Positions 1 through 8,424 of a stretch of 64,000 nucleotides of DNA are shown piece after piece. Each line of letters starts with the position of its first letter. Positions within the stretch are counted from its first letter, which is position 1. The notes beneath the pieces were generated by a model. The model saw nothing but the letters and a program-made list of their open reading frames with translations, did no database searches and was not told the origin of the DNA. The position numbers and the translations under genes are program-made. Source of the stretch: Chloroflexota bacterium (lineage in GTDB: Bacteria; Chloroflexota; Ktedonobacteria; Ktedonobacterales; JADMIN01); assembly GCA_021323855.1 (NCBI GenBank), contig JAJPKE010000021.1, positions 1 through 64,000 on the forward strand, written 5' to 3'.

Positions 1-48
1 TATCTGGCGGGCGACGCGGGCAAAGTGAACCAGTCCGATTTCAGGCAT
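1..48 (-). CDS. 5' end of an unidentified gene running off the left edge
   Basis: On the minus strand an ATG at 48 opens 16 codons that stay open to the window edge (MPEIGLVHFARVARQI). An AGGAGG ribosome binding site lies six bases upstream (complement of 55-60), which is the main support for a real start. The peptide is too short to assign a family. It would be divergent from the PAP2 gene at 410. Confidence 0.5.
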   Translation of the reverse strand, partial: MPEIGLVHFARVARQI

Positions 49-409
49 TTTGAGCCTCCTGGCAGACTTCACCTGCACAGCTTAGGCCAGGATGTCAACA
101 AGGCCAGGCGTTTTCTGGGGCTACGGAATCTCAGCTCTGTAGCTCGTGACGCGATCTGTAGCATCGTCATCATTTTCCCAAGGCAGGGGCGGGGAGCATC
201 TCCATAGGAATCATGCACCACCGTTGCACGACCTCGTAAAGTGGCAAGCTATGTGCGTGTAGTACTCACCAGTTTCTATTACGGACACAAACGGATGCCC
301 AGGCTGCAACGGCAAAAGTGATGACAGTAGAACGATCACCTACCGTCTATGTGCTCGTTCATGTTCTCGTTCTCACGGCATCCGCATTCGCATACGAAGG
401 AGCGTTGCT
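49..409. other. Divergent intergenic region, no gene seen
   Basis: This stretch separates the left-edge minus-strand gene from the PAP2 gene. It must hold promoters for both directions. I see no convincing ORF, no RNA gene and no clear inverted repeat. Short open frames here lack ribosome binding sites and family resemblance. Confidence 0.4.
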
Positions 410-1234
410 ATGGAAAATCACTTCGTACATAGGCGCAAACAGGAATCATTGCATTTTCGTCTGCGCCGATCTCCTGGCAAATCTGCTGCGCAGGAATGGG
501 CCTCCCATCTGCATGCGCTAGTTGCGACACCCTGGCCTACCTATGCCACGCTCATGCTTGGCATACTGTGGATTATCGGCGTGCTGGCGTTTCTCGCGCT
601 TGCAGTCGCCGCCCACTCGCACCCCGTGTTTCCAGTAGACCAACAGATCAATGCGGACTTCCAGGGATGGCAAAGAACGCCAGTGACACCGTTCGGCAAG
701 TCTGTTGGCGATCTGGCGGGTCCCGTCGCTGCCTCCATCGAATATGTGATCGTTCTTGGGGTACTCGCACTATTTAGGCTGTTTCGTGAACTACTCTGCA
801 CGGCAGTTGCGGGTCTGGGGGCTGAGGTGTTGAACGTAATCACAAATACCCTTGTCGCGCGCCCGCGCCCGCCCTCGTATCACGGCTCTACCTTGTTTAA
901 TCTCGGCTCCCATAGTTTCCCATCTGGCCATACTGCCAATGCGGTAGGTCTCTACGGATTCCTCTTCTTTCTCGCCTTGCTGACTCAGCGGGTATATCCT
1001 CGCTGGAGGCCGTGGCTGGTGGCGGCGCAAGTGCTTTGCGTCTATTTCGTACTCGATGTTGGCGTCTCACGCATCCTCGAAGGGCAACACTGGCCGAGCG
1101 ATGTGGTCGCTGGCTACTTATTGGGTGGTCTCATGCTGCTGGTTGGCATAGCGCTGTATCACTGGCTGGCCATTCGTTCAGCCACTCGCAATAAACGCTA
1201 CGCGGACAACGCCGAACACGCGAATGTACCATAG
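410..1234 (+). CDS. PAP2-family membrane phosphatase
   Basis: This 274-residue protein is a type 2 phosphatidic acid phosphatase. It shows the three family motifs in order: an ARPRPP segment near residue 151, PSGHT near 171, and SRILEGQHWPSD near 219-230, whose His and Asp complete the active site. Hydrophobic segments surround the motifs, so the enzyme sits in the membrane, with lipid phosphates or undecaprenyl pyrophosphate as likely substrates. The N-terminal 45 residues are basic and soluble. The ATG at 410 follows an AAGGAG site with normal spacing. The lipid kinase gene begins 23 bases after the stop, so the two probably form a lipid-metabolism operon. The exact substrate cannot be read from sequence. 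Confidence 0.9.
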   Translation: MENHFVHRRKQESLHFRLRRSPGKSAAQEWASHLHALVATPWPTYATLMLGILWIIGVLAFLALAVAAHSHPVFPVDQQINADFQGWQRTPVTPFGKSVGDLAGPVAASIEYVIVLGVLALFRLFRELLCTAVAGLGAEVLNVITNTLVARPRPPSYHGSTLFNLGSHSFPSGHTANAVGLYGFLFFLALLTQRVYPRWRPWLVAAQVLCVYFVLDVGVSRILEGQHWPSDVVAGYLLGGLMLLVGIALYHWLAIRSATRNKRYADNAEHANVP

Positions 1235-1257
1235 CATCGGCTGCAGGAGGAAATACC

Positions 1258-2646
1258 ATGCAACATTCCATAACAACAAGAGCCTGTTTAATCACAAACC
1301 CGAAATCAGGGAGGGGATACCTGGATCTCTCTGCTGCTCGCACTCTGTTGCAGGCTCAGGGGTGGGAACTGACGGTGCGCCAGAAACTGGCCGGAGGCGA
1401 AGCCACCGACCTGGCGCGTGAGGCTGTGCGTGAAGGGTATGATGTCATCGTTGACTGCGGCGGCGATGGAACGTTGAATGAAATTGTCGCTGGCGTGCTG
1501 GGGTCGGGGGTAGCGGTGGGCACCCTGCCAGGAGGAACGGCAAATGTGTGGGCACATGAGACCGGGATATCACGCCAGCTCGATGTTGCGGCCCGTCAGC
1601 TTGCAAGCGCTGAACGTCGAAGTGTGGATGTGGGCGTCGTTACGATTAATGGCAAACATCCCCATTACTTTTTGTTGATGGCAGGCCTGGGACTCGACGG
1701 AGCAATCATTGGCAGCCTCTCCAAACCCTTGAAACAGCACATCGGAAAACTGGCCTATGCACCCGCAATTGTGAAGGCCGTACGCACCTTTCATCCATTA
1801 CCTGTGCATATCGAAATGGATGGCTTGCACTGGCAGGGACGTGTGATGCAGATCATCGCTGGCAACTCGCGGCGCTATGCCGATGTGACGAAACTGACCC
1901 CTGCCGCATATATTGATGACGGATTGCTGGATGTGTGCTTGATTACGGCATCAGGACCGCTTGGGGCGAGCCGTCAACTCGGCTCGCTGTTGATGCGTCA
2001 ACAGCCGAGCGAGGCCACTGCTCAACAGTATCGTGCAGCGAGTATGACCGTTTCAGCACCAGATGTGCTGCCATTGCAGGTGGATGGAGGAGAGGTGCAT
2101 GTCTCCTCAGATGAGGTCACAGCAGAAGGTATCGTGTTTACCTTCTCGCTCGTTGCGCAGGGGGTCTGTATGCTAGTACCACGTACTTACGATGGGACAC
2201 TCTTTCAGCCGCAACGCTTGGCCGACATAGCCGGAGATAGCGGACATACCAACGATACTGGCGGTCACGGGTCCGGAGTGACGAATGCGATCCTGCATGG
2301 TTCGATAGATGCCGGTGTCATTCCCCATAATTACGCCAGCAACAGCAACCATCATGAGAACGGCAAAAGGCAGGGCAAGCAGAAACACCAGAAGAAGACC
2401 TGGCAACTGCGCATCCTCTCTGTCGGCATCAACACAATCACGGCGCGACGCATAAAGAACGACAAAGCGAAGAAAGAGGTGCGCGTCGTTCTCTCCGAAG
2501 ATACCGTGATCTCAGGGAACAATAGGGTGGACATAGCTCCTGAGAATGCGCTGGCAACGTTGCACGTGGGCGATGTCATTACAGTGGATGGGGCGAAAGA
2601 CGGTCAGGGGGTGTTCGTTGCACATCGCGTGCAACTGCCACATTGA
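1258..2646 (+). CDS. Diacylglycerol-kinase-like lipid kinase with a C-terminal extension
   Basis: Residues 8 to about 310 match the DagK/YegS catalytic fold: ITNPKSG near the N-terminus, GGDGTLNE near residue 68 (ATP binding), and PGGTANVWA near 91. It should phosphorylate diacylglycerol or a related lipid at the inner membrane. At 462 residues it is roughly 150 longer than most family members. After the kinase fold comes a low-complexity His/Asn/Lys-rich linker (about 325-375), then a small beta-rich domain ending VFVAHRVQLPH that resembles DUF5666-type domains (weak call). AGGAGG lies seven bases before the ATG. It sits directly behind the PAP2 phosphatase gene, suggesting joint control of phosphatidate and diacylglycerol. 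Confidence 0.85.
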   Translation: MQHSITTRACLITNPKSGRGYLDLSAARTLLQAQGWELTVRQKLAGGEATDLAREAVREGYDVIVDCGGDGTLNEIVAGVLGSGVAVGTLPGGTANVWAHETGISRQLDVAARQLASAERRSVDVGVVTINGKHPHYFLLMAGLGLDGAIIGSLSKPLKQHIGKLAYAPAIVKAVRTFHPLPVHIEMDGLHWQGRVMQIIAGNSRRYADVTKLTPAAYIDDGLLDVCLITASGPLGASRQLGSLLMRQQPSEATAQQYRAASMTVSAPDVLPLQVDGGEVHVSSDEVTAEGIVFTFSLVAQGVCMLVPRTYDGTLFQPQRLADIAGDSGHTNDTGGHGSGVTNAILHGSIDAGVIPHNYASNSNHHENGKRQGKQKHQKKTWQLRILSVGINTITARRIKNDKAKKEVRVVLSEDTVISGNNRVDIAPENALATLHVGDVITVDGAKDGQGVFVAHRVQLPH

Positions 2647-2710
2647 TACTGGGTAGCAGTTGAGTATGCGCCTGGATGATCTATAACGTCACATTGAAAG
2701 GGGCATCTCC

Positions 2711-3856
2711 CTACCTCGATCCTATGCTGTCGAGAAGTGCATCGTACGTATTGACTGTGATACCCGGCATCGCCAGCCGCAACAGTGAAAGTTTGTTCTT
2801 GAAGGCTTCGGGCACGTCTGCCCTTCTGCCAGCGAGAATCAGGATCTGTACGTTCGGTTGGATGTCTGGGATAAATGTTCTGATGTCCAGCATTTTGGAC
2901 TGAAGCGTCGCCCTGATATGGTTCGCCCTTTCCAGCGCCTGTGACAATTGAACTGTATATGTCCCTTCTGACGCGAAATAAACCATAGCCGGGCTTTCGA
3001 GTAAAACGAGCACCCATTTCCATTGATCTATGGTCGCCTGATATATCCCTAGCGCAAAGTCCGCCTGGGCCTGGTCAAATGAAATGCCGGAAAGGAACTT
3101 TTTCTCTCCTCCACCTGACACTGCCCAATTCATGAGTAGGTGCGGGTTTTCTTCAATGAACCTGCGCACCTTATCTAAGTTGACATCGGCGTCAGAAATG
3201 ATCCGAACAAAGTCATCCTTCAACGCAGGTTTAGAGACACTTGCGATAGGTGCAAGACTCACTGCGTTCTGCACACCTGGCGCCTGTATTTCCTGCTGAG
3301 TAAGGCGCCGCACAATCAAGGCTTCAAGATGCGTCTCGAATTTCGTCTTAAAGTCATCAACGTCGTCATAGGTATTTACGCCCCGCCGGATCATTCCATC
3401 TAAATAGAACAAGGCTGACCGGAAAAACTCATCAACACGATCAATTTGATTGTTAGCTGCGCCAACGAACTGACCTGGATTTGAGCACCGGTAGATCACT
3501 GTATCGGTGTCACTTCCCTTGAGGGCATCAAGCAGCTCCCAGTGCGTGCCAGATAAGAATTCCTGGCCAGACTCATCCACGAATGGCGTCCCCATAACAG
3601 CCCCAAAGATGACAACAACGATGTCGCATTCGGAAGGCTTGGGCAACCCGCTGTTTATGGCATCCTGGGGAGTGATTTGCGCGAGCATCGGAGTGTCCGC
3701 ACCTGGCTTATCCCAGGCCACCACTCTAATTATTACCTTGTCCCGAAATGCGGGGCGATCAGAGAATCTTGTCAGAATACTCATTGCTGCTTTCCGAACC
3801 GGAAGCACATCTGCGGGAGACGAGAGAAATACCTTGAGGTAGAGTGGTTGGGCCAT
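2711..3856 (-). CDS. DUF4062-like plus Shedu-like (DUF4263) predicted defence nuclease
   Basis: The N-terminal 100 residues begin YLKVFLSSPADVLPVRKAA, which resembles the DUF4062 sensor-type domain often fused to defence effectors. The C-terminal half (after IISDADVNLDKVRRFIEENP) resembles the DUF4263/Shedu PD-(D/E)XK nuclease: a DFAL aspartate, then VLVLLESP with a candidate catalytic Glu, and a conserved Q-A-L helix. Family membership is from memory of the fold pattern and was not searched. An upstream TTG at 3874 is possible, but the ATG at 3856 has GGGAG eight bases ahead. It converges on the lipid kinase gene and opens the defence island. It could act alone, as Shedu does. The exact nuclease call is moderate. 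Confidence 0.6.
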   Translation of the reverse strand: MAQPLYLKVFLSSPADVLPVRKAAMSILTRFSDRPAFRDKVIIRVVAWDKPGADTPMLAQITPQDAINSGLPKPSECDIVVVIFGAVMGTPFVDESGQEFLSGTHWELLDALKGSDTDTVIYRCSNPGQFVGAANNQIDRVDEFFRSALFYLDGMIRRGVNTYDDVDDFKTKFETHLEALIVRRLTQQEIQAPGVQNAVSLAPIASVSKPALKDDFVRIISDADVNLDKVRRFIEENPHLLMNWAVSGGGEKKFLSGISFDQAQADFALGIYQATIDQWKWVLVLLESPAMVYFASEGTYTVQLSQALERANHIRATLQSKMLDIRTFIPDIQPNVQILILAGRRADVPEAFKNKLSLLRLAMPGITVNTYDALLDSIGSR

Positions 3857-4222
3857 CTGAACAACTCCCTTCAAAGGGATTTGACTGCGATTATAGCACT
3901 CTGTCTGTATTACGATCTACAGACACTTCTTGTGAAGCCGCAAAAGCCCATTGTTGATGTGTTGCTTCTGGTTCAGATTCCCTGATTCACCCGACACTGC
4001 GAAGGCAACCACGACGCCTCATCTGGGCGGCAGATGCATATTTTCACCGCCCACTAGCAGTAAATCAACTTAAAACGGCCCCTTCTTGCGTGGCGCAATT
4101 GTACCCCAAAAACCTGGCAGGTGCAACCTGTTTATAGTACTCTGCCACTTCCTCTTGCTATCCCAGCACTCTTCTTTATATACTGTGCAAACAAGCAAAG
4201 CAGTGGAGAGAAGGCAAGCACC
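3857..4222. other. Divergent gap with a small dyad and a possible -10 box
   Basis: This 366-base space lies between the Shedu-like gene and the hsdR remnant. It contains the dyad CAGGTGCAACCTG at 4118-4130, immediately before TATAGT at 4133-4138, which could be an operator next to a promoter for the hsdR fragment. I see no gene or RNA in the rest. Confidence 0.3.
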
Positions 4223-4894
4223 ATGAAGCCGGAGGAAGAAGCGCGCCAGCGCATTGACGAGATGCTCACCCAGGCGGGCTGGGCCGTGCAGGACCGCGTG
4301 CGGTTCGATCCGAGGGCCAGCAGAGGCATCGCCCTACGCGAAGTCTCACTCAGCACCGGCATTACGGACTACCTGCTCTTTGTGGACCGGCAGGTGGTGG
4401 GCACCGTTGAGGCAAAGAAGGTGGGCGAAACGCTGACCGGCGTCGAGGAGCAGAGCGCAAAGTATCGCGTTGGCCTGCCCGCAGGGATACCCGCCGCCCG
4501 CGAGCCGCTGCCCTTCAGCTACGAAACCACCGGCATCGAGACACATTTCACCTGTCACCTGGACCCCGAACCGCGCAGCCGCCAGGTGTTTACGTTTCAC
4601 CGCCCGGAGACGCTGGCCGAATGGCTGGCGCTGGCCCCTGCCGACATCCCCAACAATCAGAACGACCTGCTCCGGGCGCGGTTGCTGCGCCTGCCGCCGC
4701 TTTCCCCCGCTGGCCTGCGCGATTGCCAGTTCGAGGCGATCACCAACCTTGAGCAGTCGTTTGCGCGCAACCACCCACGCGCGCTGATTCAGATGGCGAC
4801 GGGCAGCGGCAAGACCTATACCGCCGTCAGCAGCATCTACCGGCTCGCAAAATGCCGCGCCGCTCAAAGTGGGGGGCAAGGCGGGTCAAGCTAG
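4223..4894 (+). pseudogene. hsdR: 3'-truncated type I restriction subunit HsdR
   Basis: The reading frame encodes the N-terminus of a type I restriction motor-nuclease. Residues 1 to about 90 hold the HsdR_N nuclease domain, with a TDYLLFVD aspartate and an EAKK (ExK) pair. The motor then begins (FEAITNLEQSF) and reaches the Walker A box MATGSGKTYTA. After IYRLAK the similarity stops and a short unrelated tail runs to TAG. A complete HsdR is three to four times longer, so the translocase domains are lost. No hsdM or hsdS is nearby. The ATG at 4223 has GGAGAGAAGG upstream; an in-frame ATG at 4121 adds 34 atypical residues. It is best read as a deletion relic, although the nuclease domain is intact. 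Confidence 0.75.
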
Positions 4895-4925
4895 TTTGTG
4901 ATGGAAGGCCGTGATCGCTGGGCGT

Positions 4926-4975
4926 TTGCCCCATCAGCTCTCTGCGTGCTACAATAATCAGGCCAATTTCCTGAT
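4926..4975 (+). promoter_or_regulatory. Candidate drmD promoter with a downstream dyad
   Basis: TTGCCC at 4926-4931 and TACAAT at 4950-4955 are separated by 18 bases and resemble a sigma-70 promoter. Directly after the -10 box lies an inverted repeat, ATCAGG (4957-4962) and CCTGAT (4970-4975), at the expected start of transcription. This is a plausible operator for the DISARM genes. The call rests on visual consensus matching. Confidence 0.35.
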
Positions 4976-5075
4976 CTACGGCTTGCCTGAAGCGAACACT
5001 CGTTCACATGACATATAGATAAAGTAGTGCCGTTCATTTGCTGTGTCTCTAGGAAGAATGAAAGGACCATCCGCT

Positions 5076-6398
5076 ATGTCGTTGGCGGTTCCCCCCTCCC
5101 CAGGGAATCTGGTCAGTGTGCGGGAGCGGCGTTTTGTGGTGATGGATGTGCGAGAGAGCACGCTCGCTCCCGATCCGCTCCAGCGCGAGAGTCTAGCGCG
5201 TCAGCATCTCGTGACACTCTCCTCGGTGGAGGATGACGCCTTTGGGGAAGAGTTGCAAGTTATTTGGGAAATCGAGCCGGGCGCGCGGCTCTCGGAGACG
5301 ATTACCCTGCCAGCTGCGGATGGGTTTGACTCCCCGGCCTATCTCGACGCCTTCCTCAACGCGGTGCGCTGGGGCGCGGCGACCTCAGCCGATGTCAACG
5401 CTTTGCAGGCGCCGTTTCGCAGTGGCATCGAGATCGAAGACTATCAGCTCGATCCAGTGGTACGAGCTATCGCTATGCCGCGCGTCAATCTGTTGATCGC
5501 TGACGATGTTGGGCTGGGCAAGACGATTGAGGCGGGACTGGTGGCGCAGGAATTGATTCTGCGGCATCGCGCGCGGCGTATCCTCGTCGTCTGCCCGGCG
5601 TCGTTACTGATTCAGTGGCGCGATCAGATGCGCGACAAATTCGGCCTGGATTTCCGCATCGTTGACACGGCGCTGCTGCGTCAGTTGCGGCGCGAGCGTG
5701 GTATACATGTCAATCCGTGGAGCCATTTTCCCCGGCTGATTACCTCCATAGACTTCCTCAAGCGCGAACGCCCGATGCGGCTCATGCGCGAGGCGCTGCG
5801 GGCGAGCGGCCAAGAGTATCCGCGCCCGTTCGACCTGCTGATCGTGGATGAGGCCCACAATGTCGCGCCCGCTGGCATTGGTCGCTACGCGCTGGACTCG
5901 CAGCGGACGCAGGCGGTGCGCGCGCTGGTTCCGCGTTTCGAGCATAAGCTCTTCCTCTCAGCGACGCCGCACAATGGCTATCAGGAGAGCTTTACCGCGC
6001 TGCTGGAGATGCTGGATAACCAGCGGTTCGCGCGTGGCGTCAAGCCGGATGAGCGGCAACTGGCCTCCGTCATGGTGCGACGGCTCAAATCGGAGTTGCC
6101 CAAACGCTGGGACGGCAGCGACCGTTTTCCACGCCGCGAGATCAAAACGCTGGAGGTCAATTACACGGGCGAGGAGCGCCACATCCATGAGTTGTTGCGC
6201 CGCTATAGCGCAAGCCGCCTGGGCGCGGGAACGCCAGGCGCGCCGCTCGACGCCAACAGCGCGCAGCGAACCGCCGCCGAGTTTGTGCTGAAACTGCTCA
6301 AGAAGCGGCTCTTCTCCTCGCCCGCCGCCTTCGCGCATACGCTGGAACGGCATATCGCCACGGTGACGAGCGGGCGGCGCGAACAGGATGACGCGTGA
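5076..6398 (+). CDS. drmD: DrmD N-terminal part (SNF2/RapA-like helicase), cut by TGA
   Basis: This 440-residue ORF holds the first RecA lobe of a RapA-like SNF2 helicase: LLIADDVGLGKTIEAG (Walker A), LLIVDEAHNV (DEAH) and FLSATPHNG (motif III). It matches DrmD, the class 1 DISARM helicase. The frame stops at a TGA at 6396-6398 after GRREQDDA. The next in-frame ATG is only three bases further on and opens the second lobe. Joined, the two parts give about 1060 residues, close to a full DrmD. I prefer ATG 5076 because AAAGGA lies nine bases upstream; GTG 5043 and ATG 5058 are alternatives. Either the gene is recently broken, the TGA is read through, or two subunits are made by reinitiation. Confidence 0.85.
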   Translation: MSLAVPPSPGNLVSVRERRFVVMDVRESTLAPDPLQRESLARQHLVTLSSVEDDAFGEELQVIWEIEPGARLSETITLPAADGFDSPAYLDAFLNAVRWGAATSADVNALQAPFRSGIEIEDYQLDPVVRAIAMPRVNLLIADDVGLGKTIEAGLVAQELILRHRARRILVVCPASLLIQWRDQMRDKFGLDFRIVDTALLRQLRRERGIHVNPWSHFPRLITSIDFLKRERPMRLMREALRASGQEYPRPFDLLIVDEAHNVAPAGIGRYALDSQRTQAVRALVPRFEHKLFLSATPHNGYQESFTALLEMLDNQRFARGVKPDERQLASVMVRRLKSELPKRWDGSDRFPRREIKTLEVNYTGEERHIHELLRRYSASRLGAGTPGAPLDANSAQRTAAEFVLKLLKKRLFSSPAAFAHTLERHIATVTSGRREQDDA

Positions 6399-6401
6399 GA
6401 C

Positions 6402-8264
6402 ATGATTCCGCCCAGCGTCCTGCGGCGCTATCTCGAACAGGTGGAAGAAGAATTTGCCGACGAGGAGGCATACGCACAGGCGACGGATGACGCGCTCCAG
6501 CGTAGCGCAGCGCACCTGCGGCCACTCAGCGCGGGGGAGCTGGCGCTGCTGCACGAGATGCGCGACTGGGCGACCCAGGCCAGCCGCACGGTGGATAGCA
6601 AGGCGAAGGAACTGATTGACTGGCTGCGCCGCGAACTCATGCCCGGCGGCGTCTGGGGCAGTGAGCGCGTCATCATCTTCACCGAGTACCGCGATACGCA
6701 GAAATGGCTCTTTGATGCGCTGGTGAGCCGTGGCATGGCGATCGGCGAGCGTGTGATGCTGCTCTATGGCGGGATGGAGACCGAGGAACGCGAGCGCGTG
6801 AAAGCGGCGTTCCAGGCCGATCCCGCCATCTCGCCGGTGTGCATCCTCCTGGCCACCGACGCCGCCTCCGAGGGTATTGACCTGCAAAATCACTGTTCGC
6901 GGCTGATCCACTATGAGATTCCGTGGAACCCGAACCGGATGGAGCAGCGCAACGGGCGCATAGATCGCCACGGCCAGCGTGCGGCGGAGGTCCGCGTCTA
7001 TCACTTCGTCCCGGCGGGCTATCGTGAGTACACCGCTATCGAATCGGCCTTCTCGTCCCCCGCCGATTCGCTGGAAGGTGATCTGGAGTTCTTGATGCGG
7101 GCGGCGCGGAAAGTGGAGCAGATACGCGAAGACCTGGGGACGGTGGGCGACGTGATCGCGCGCCAGGTGGAGGAGGCAATGCTGGGCAAGCGGCGCATCC
7201 TGGACACCACCACCGCCGAGCGCCGCGCCGAACCTGCGCGACGTCTGTTGCGGCTGAACCGCGACCTGCGCGAGCGCATCAGCCGGTTGCATGAGAAGCT
7301 GCAAGAGTCGCGCCGCGATCTGCGCATCACGCCTGCGAACATCCAGGCCGCCGTGACGATTGCGCTGGAACTGGCGGACCAGCCGCCGCTGCGGACCGTC
7401 CAGATCAACGGGGTGGCGGCGTTCGAGGCTCCGCCACTGAAGGGAAGCTGGGCGGCATGTGTCGAGGGGTTGGAGCATCCACATACGCATGCGTTGCGCC
7501 CGATTGTCTTCGACCCTGATCTGGCGCAGGGGCGCGATGATGTCGTGCTGGCACACCTCAACTCGCGGCTCGTCCAGATGGCGCTACGGCTCTTGCGCGC
7601 GGAGATTGGCGCGTCCGTCGCTACGCGCAAGCTGCGCCGGGTGACGACGCGGCTCATCCCCAATGAAGCGCTCGACGCGCCAGCGGTGATCGTGCATGCG
7701 CGACTGCTGATGCTGGGCGGCGACGAACAGCGGCTGCATGAGGAAATCCTGACGGCGGGCGGCACACTACGCGAGGGACGTTTCCAGCGCATGAATGTGG
7801 GCGAGGTCAGCCGCGCGCTGGCGGCGGCGCTCGACGAACCCGCATCGCCTGCCTTCCAGCAGCAACTCATCGAGCAGGCGGCACAGCATGCGGGACCGCT
7901 GGAAGCGGCGCTTCAGGCGCGGATGCGCGAGCGGGCGGAGAGCCTGGATAATTTCTTGAAGCAGCGCGCGGAGGCAGAGCGAACGATGATTCAAGAGGTG
8001 TTGAGCGAATTGCAGCGCAACATCCAGGCGGAACTGAACCACCCGGAGATTCAGCAACTCGAACTCTTCAGCAATGAGGAGCGCGAACAGGCGAAGCGTG
8101 ACAAGAGCGCGCTGGAACGTCGCCTGGCTGAGATTCCCGGTGAAATCCGGCGTGAGACGGAGGCGATTTCGCTGCGCTACGCCGACCCGCAGCCGCGTGT
8201 GTTCCCGGTCGCCGTCACGTACCTGGTTCCCGAACGGCTAGGACGCGAACGCGCCCGGCCCTGA
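6402..8264 (+). CDS. drmD: DrmD C-terminal part (second helicase lobe)
   Basis: This 620-residue frame continues drmD in phase after one stop codon. It contains RVIIFTEYRDTQKWL (motif IV), ATDAASEGIDLQ (motif V) and QRNGRIDRHGQ (motif VI with the arginine finger), followed by a long alpha-helical tail rich in Arg and Glu, as in RapA/DrmD proteins. Alone it lacks the ATP-binding lobe and could not hydrolyse ATP. The ATG at 6402 has only a weak AGGA about 14 bases upstream, so independent translation would depend on coupling to the preceding stop. drmMI follows after a 160-base gap containing palindromes. Confidence 0.85.
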   Translation: MIPPSVLRRYLEQVEEEFADEEAYAQATDDALQRSAAHLRPLSAGELALLHEMRDWATQASRTVDSKAKELIDWLRRELMPGGVWGSERVIIFTEYRDTQKWLFDALVSRGMAIGERVMLLYGGMETEERERVKAAFQADPAISPVCILLATDAASEGIDLQNHCSRLIHYEIPWNPNRMEQRNGRIDRHGQRAAEVRVYHFVPAGYREYTAIESAFSSPADSLEGDLEFLMRAARKVEQIREDLGTVGDVIARQVEEAMLGKRRILDTTTAERRAEPARRLLRLNRDLRERISRLHEKLQESRRDLRITPANIQAAVTIALELADQPPLRTVQINGVAAFEAPPLKGSWAACVEGLEHPHTHALRPIVFDPDLAQGRDDVVLAHLNSRLVQMALRLLRAEIGASVATRKLRRVTTRLIPNEALDAPAVIVHARLLMLGGDEQRLHEEILTAGGTLREGRFQRMNVGEVSRALAAALDEPASPAFQQQLIEQAAQHAGPLEAALQARMRERAESLDNFLKQRAEAERTMIQEVLSELQRNIQAELNHPEIQQLELFSNEEREQAKRDKSALERRLAEIPGEIRRETEAISLRYADPQPRVFPVAVTYLVPERLGRERARP

Positions 8265-8348
8265 ATAGCCCAAGTACAACATGTTGGCGCATGAATCCGC
8301 CCGCCATCTGCGCCACCCAGCGGCATTCATGCCCAATCGTCCGTGCGC

Positions 8349-8393
8349 CGGCTGTTCACAGCCGCGATATCATGCGCCAGCTTTTTAAAGCTG
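8349..8393. repeat. Two short perfect palindromes in tandem
   Basis: CGGCTGTTCACAGCCG (8349-8364) and CAGCTTTTTAAAGCTG (8378-8393) are separate 7-bp-arm palindromes. Each is followed by a GCGAT..CAT sequence, so hairpin plus spacer form a repeated unit. Similar palindrome clusters occur at 44590-44660 and 47208-47330. They lie between drmD and drmMI. Confidence 0.5.
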
Positions 8394-8424
8394 CGATCAT
8401 CTTGAATAGAAAGCGTGCGCTACT

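Noticed and set aside
2173..2406. Minus-strand frame with a hydrophobic segment
   Set aside because: It lies wholly within the lipid kinase gene linker and has no upstream site.
5958..7556. Long minus-strand open frame opposite drmD
   Set aside because: It mirrors the high-GC codon pattern of drmD, has no ribosome site and no family motifs. Similar shadows oppose drmMI, drmA and ppdK.
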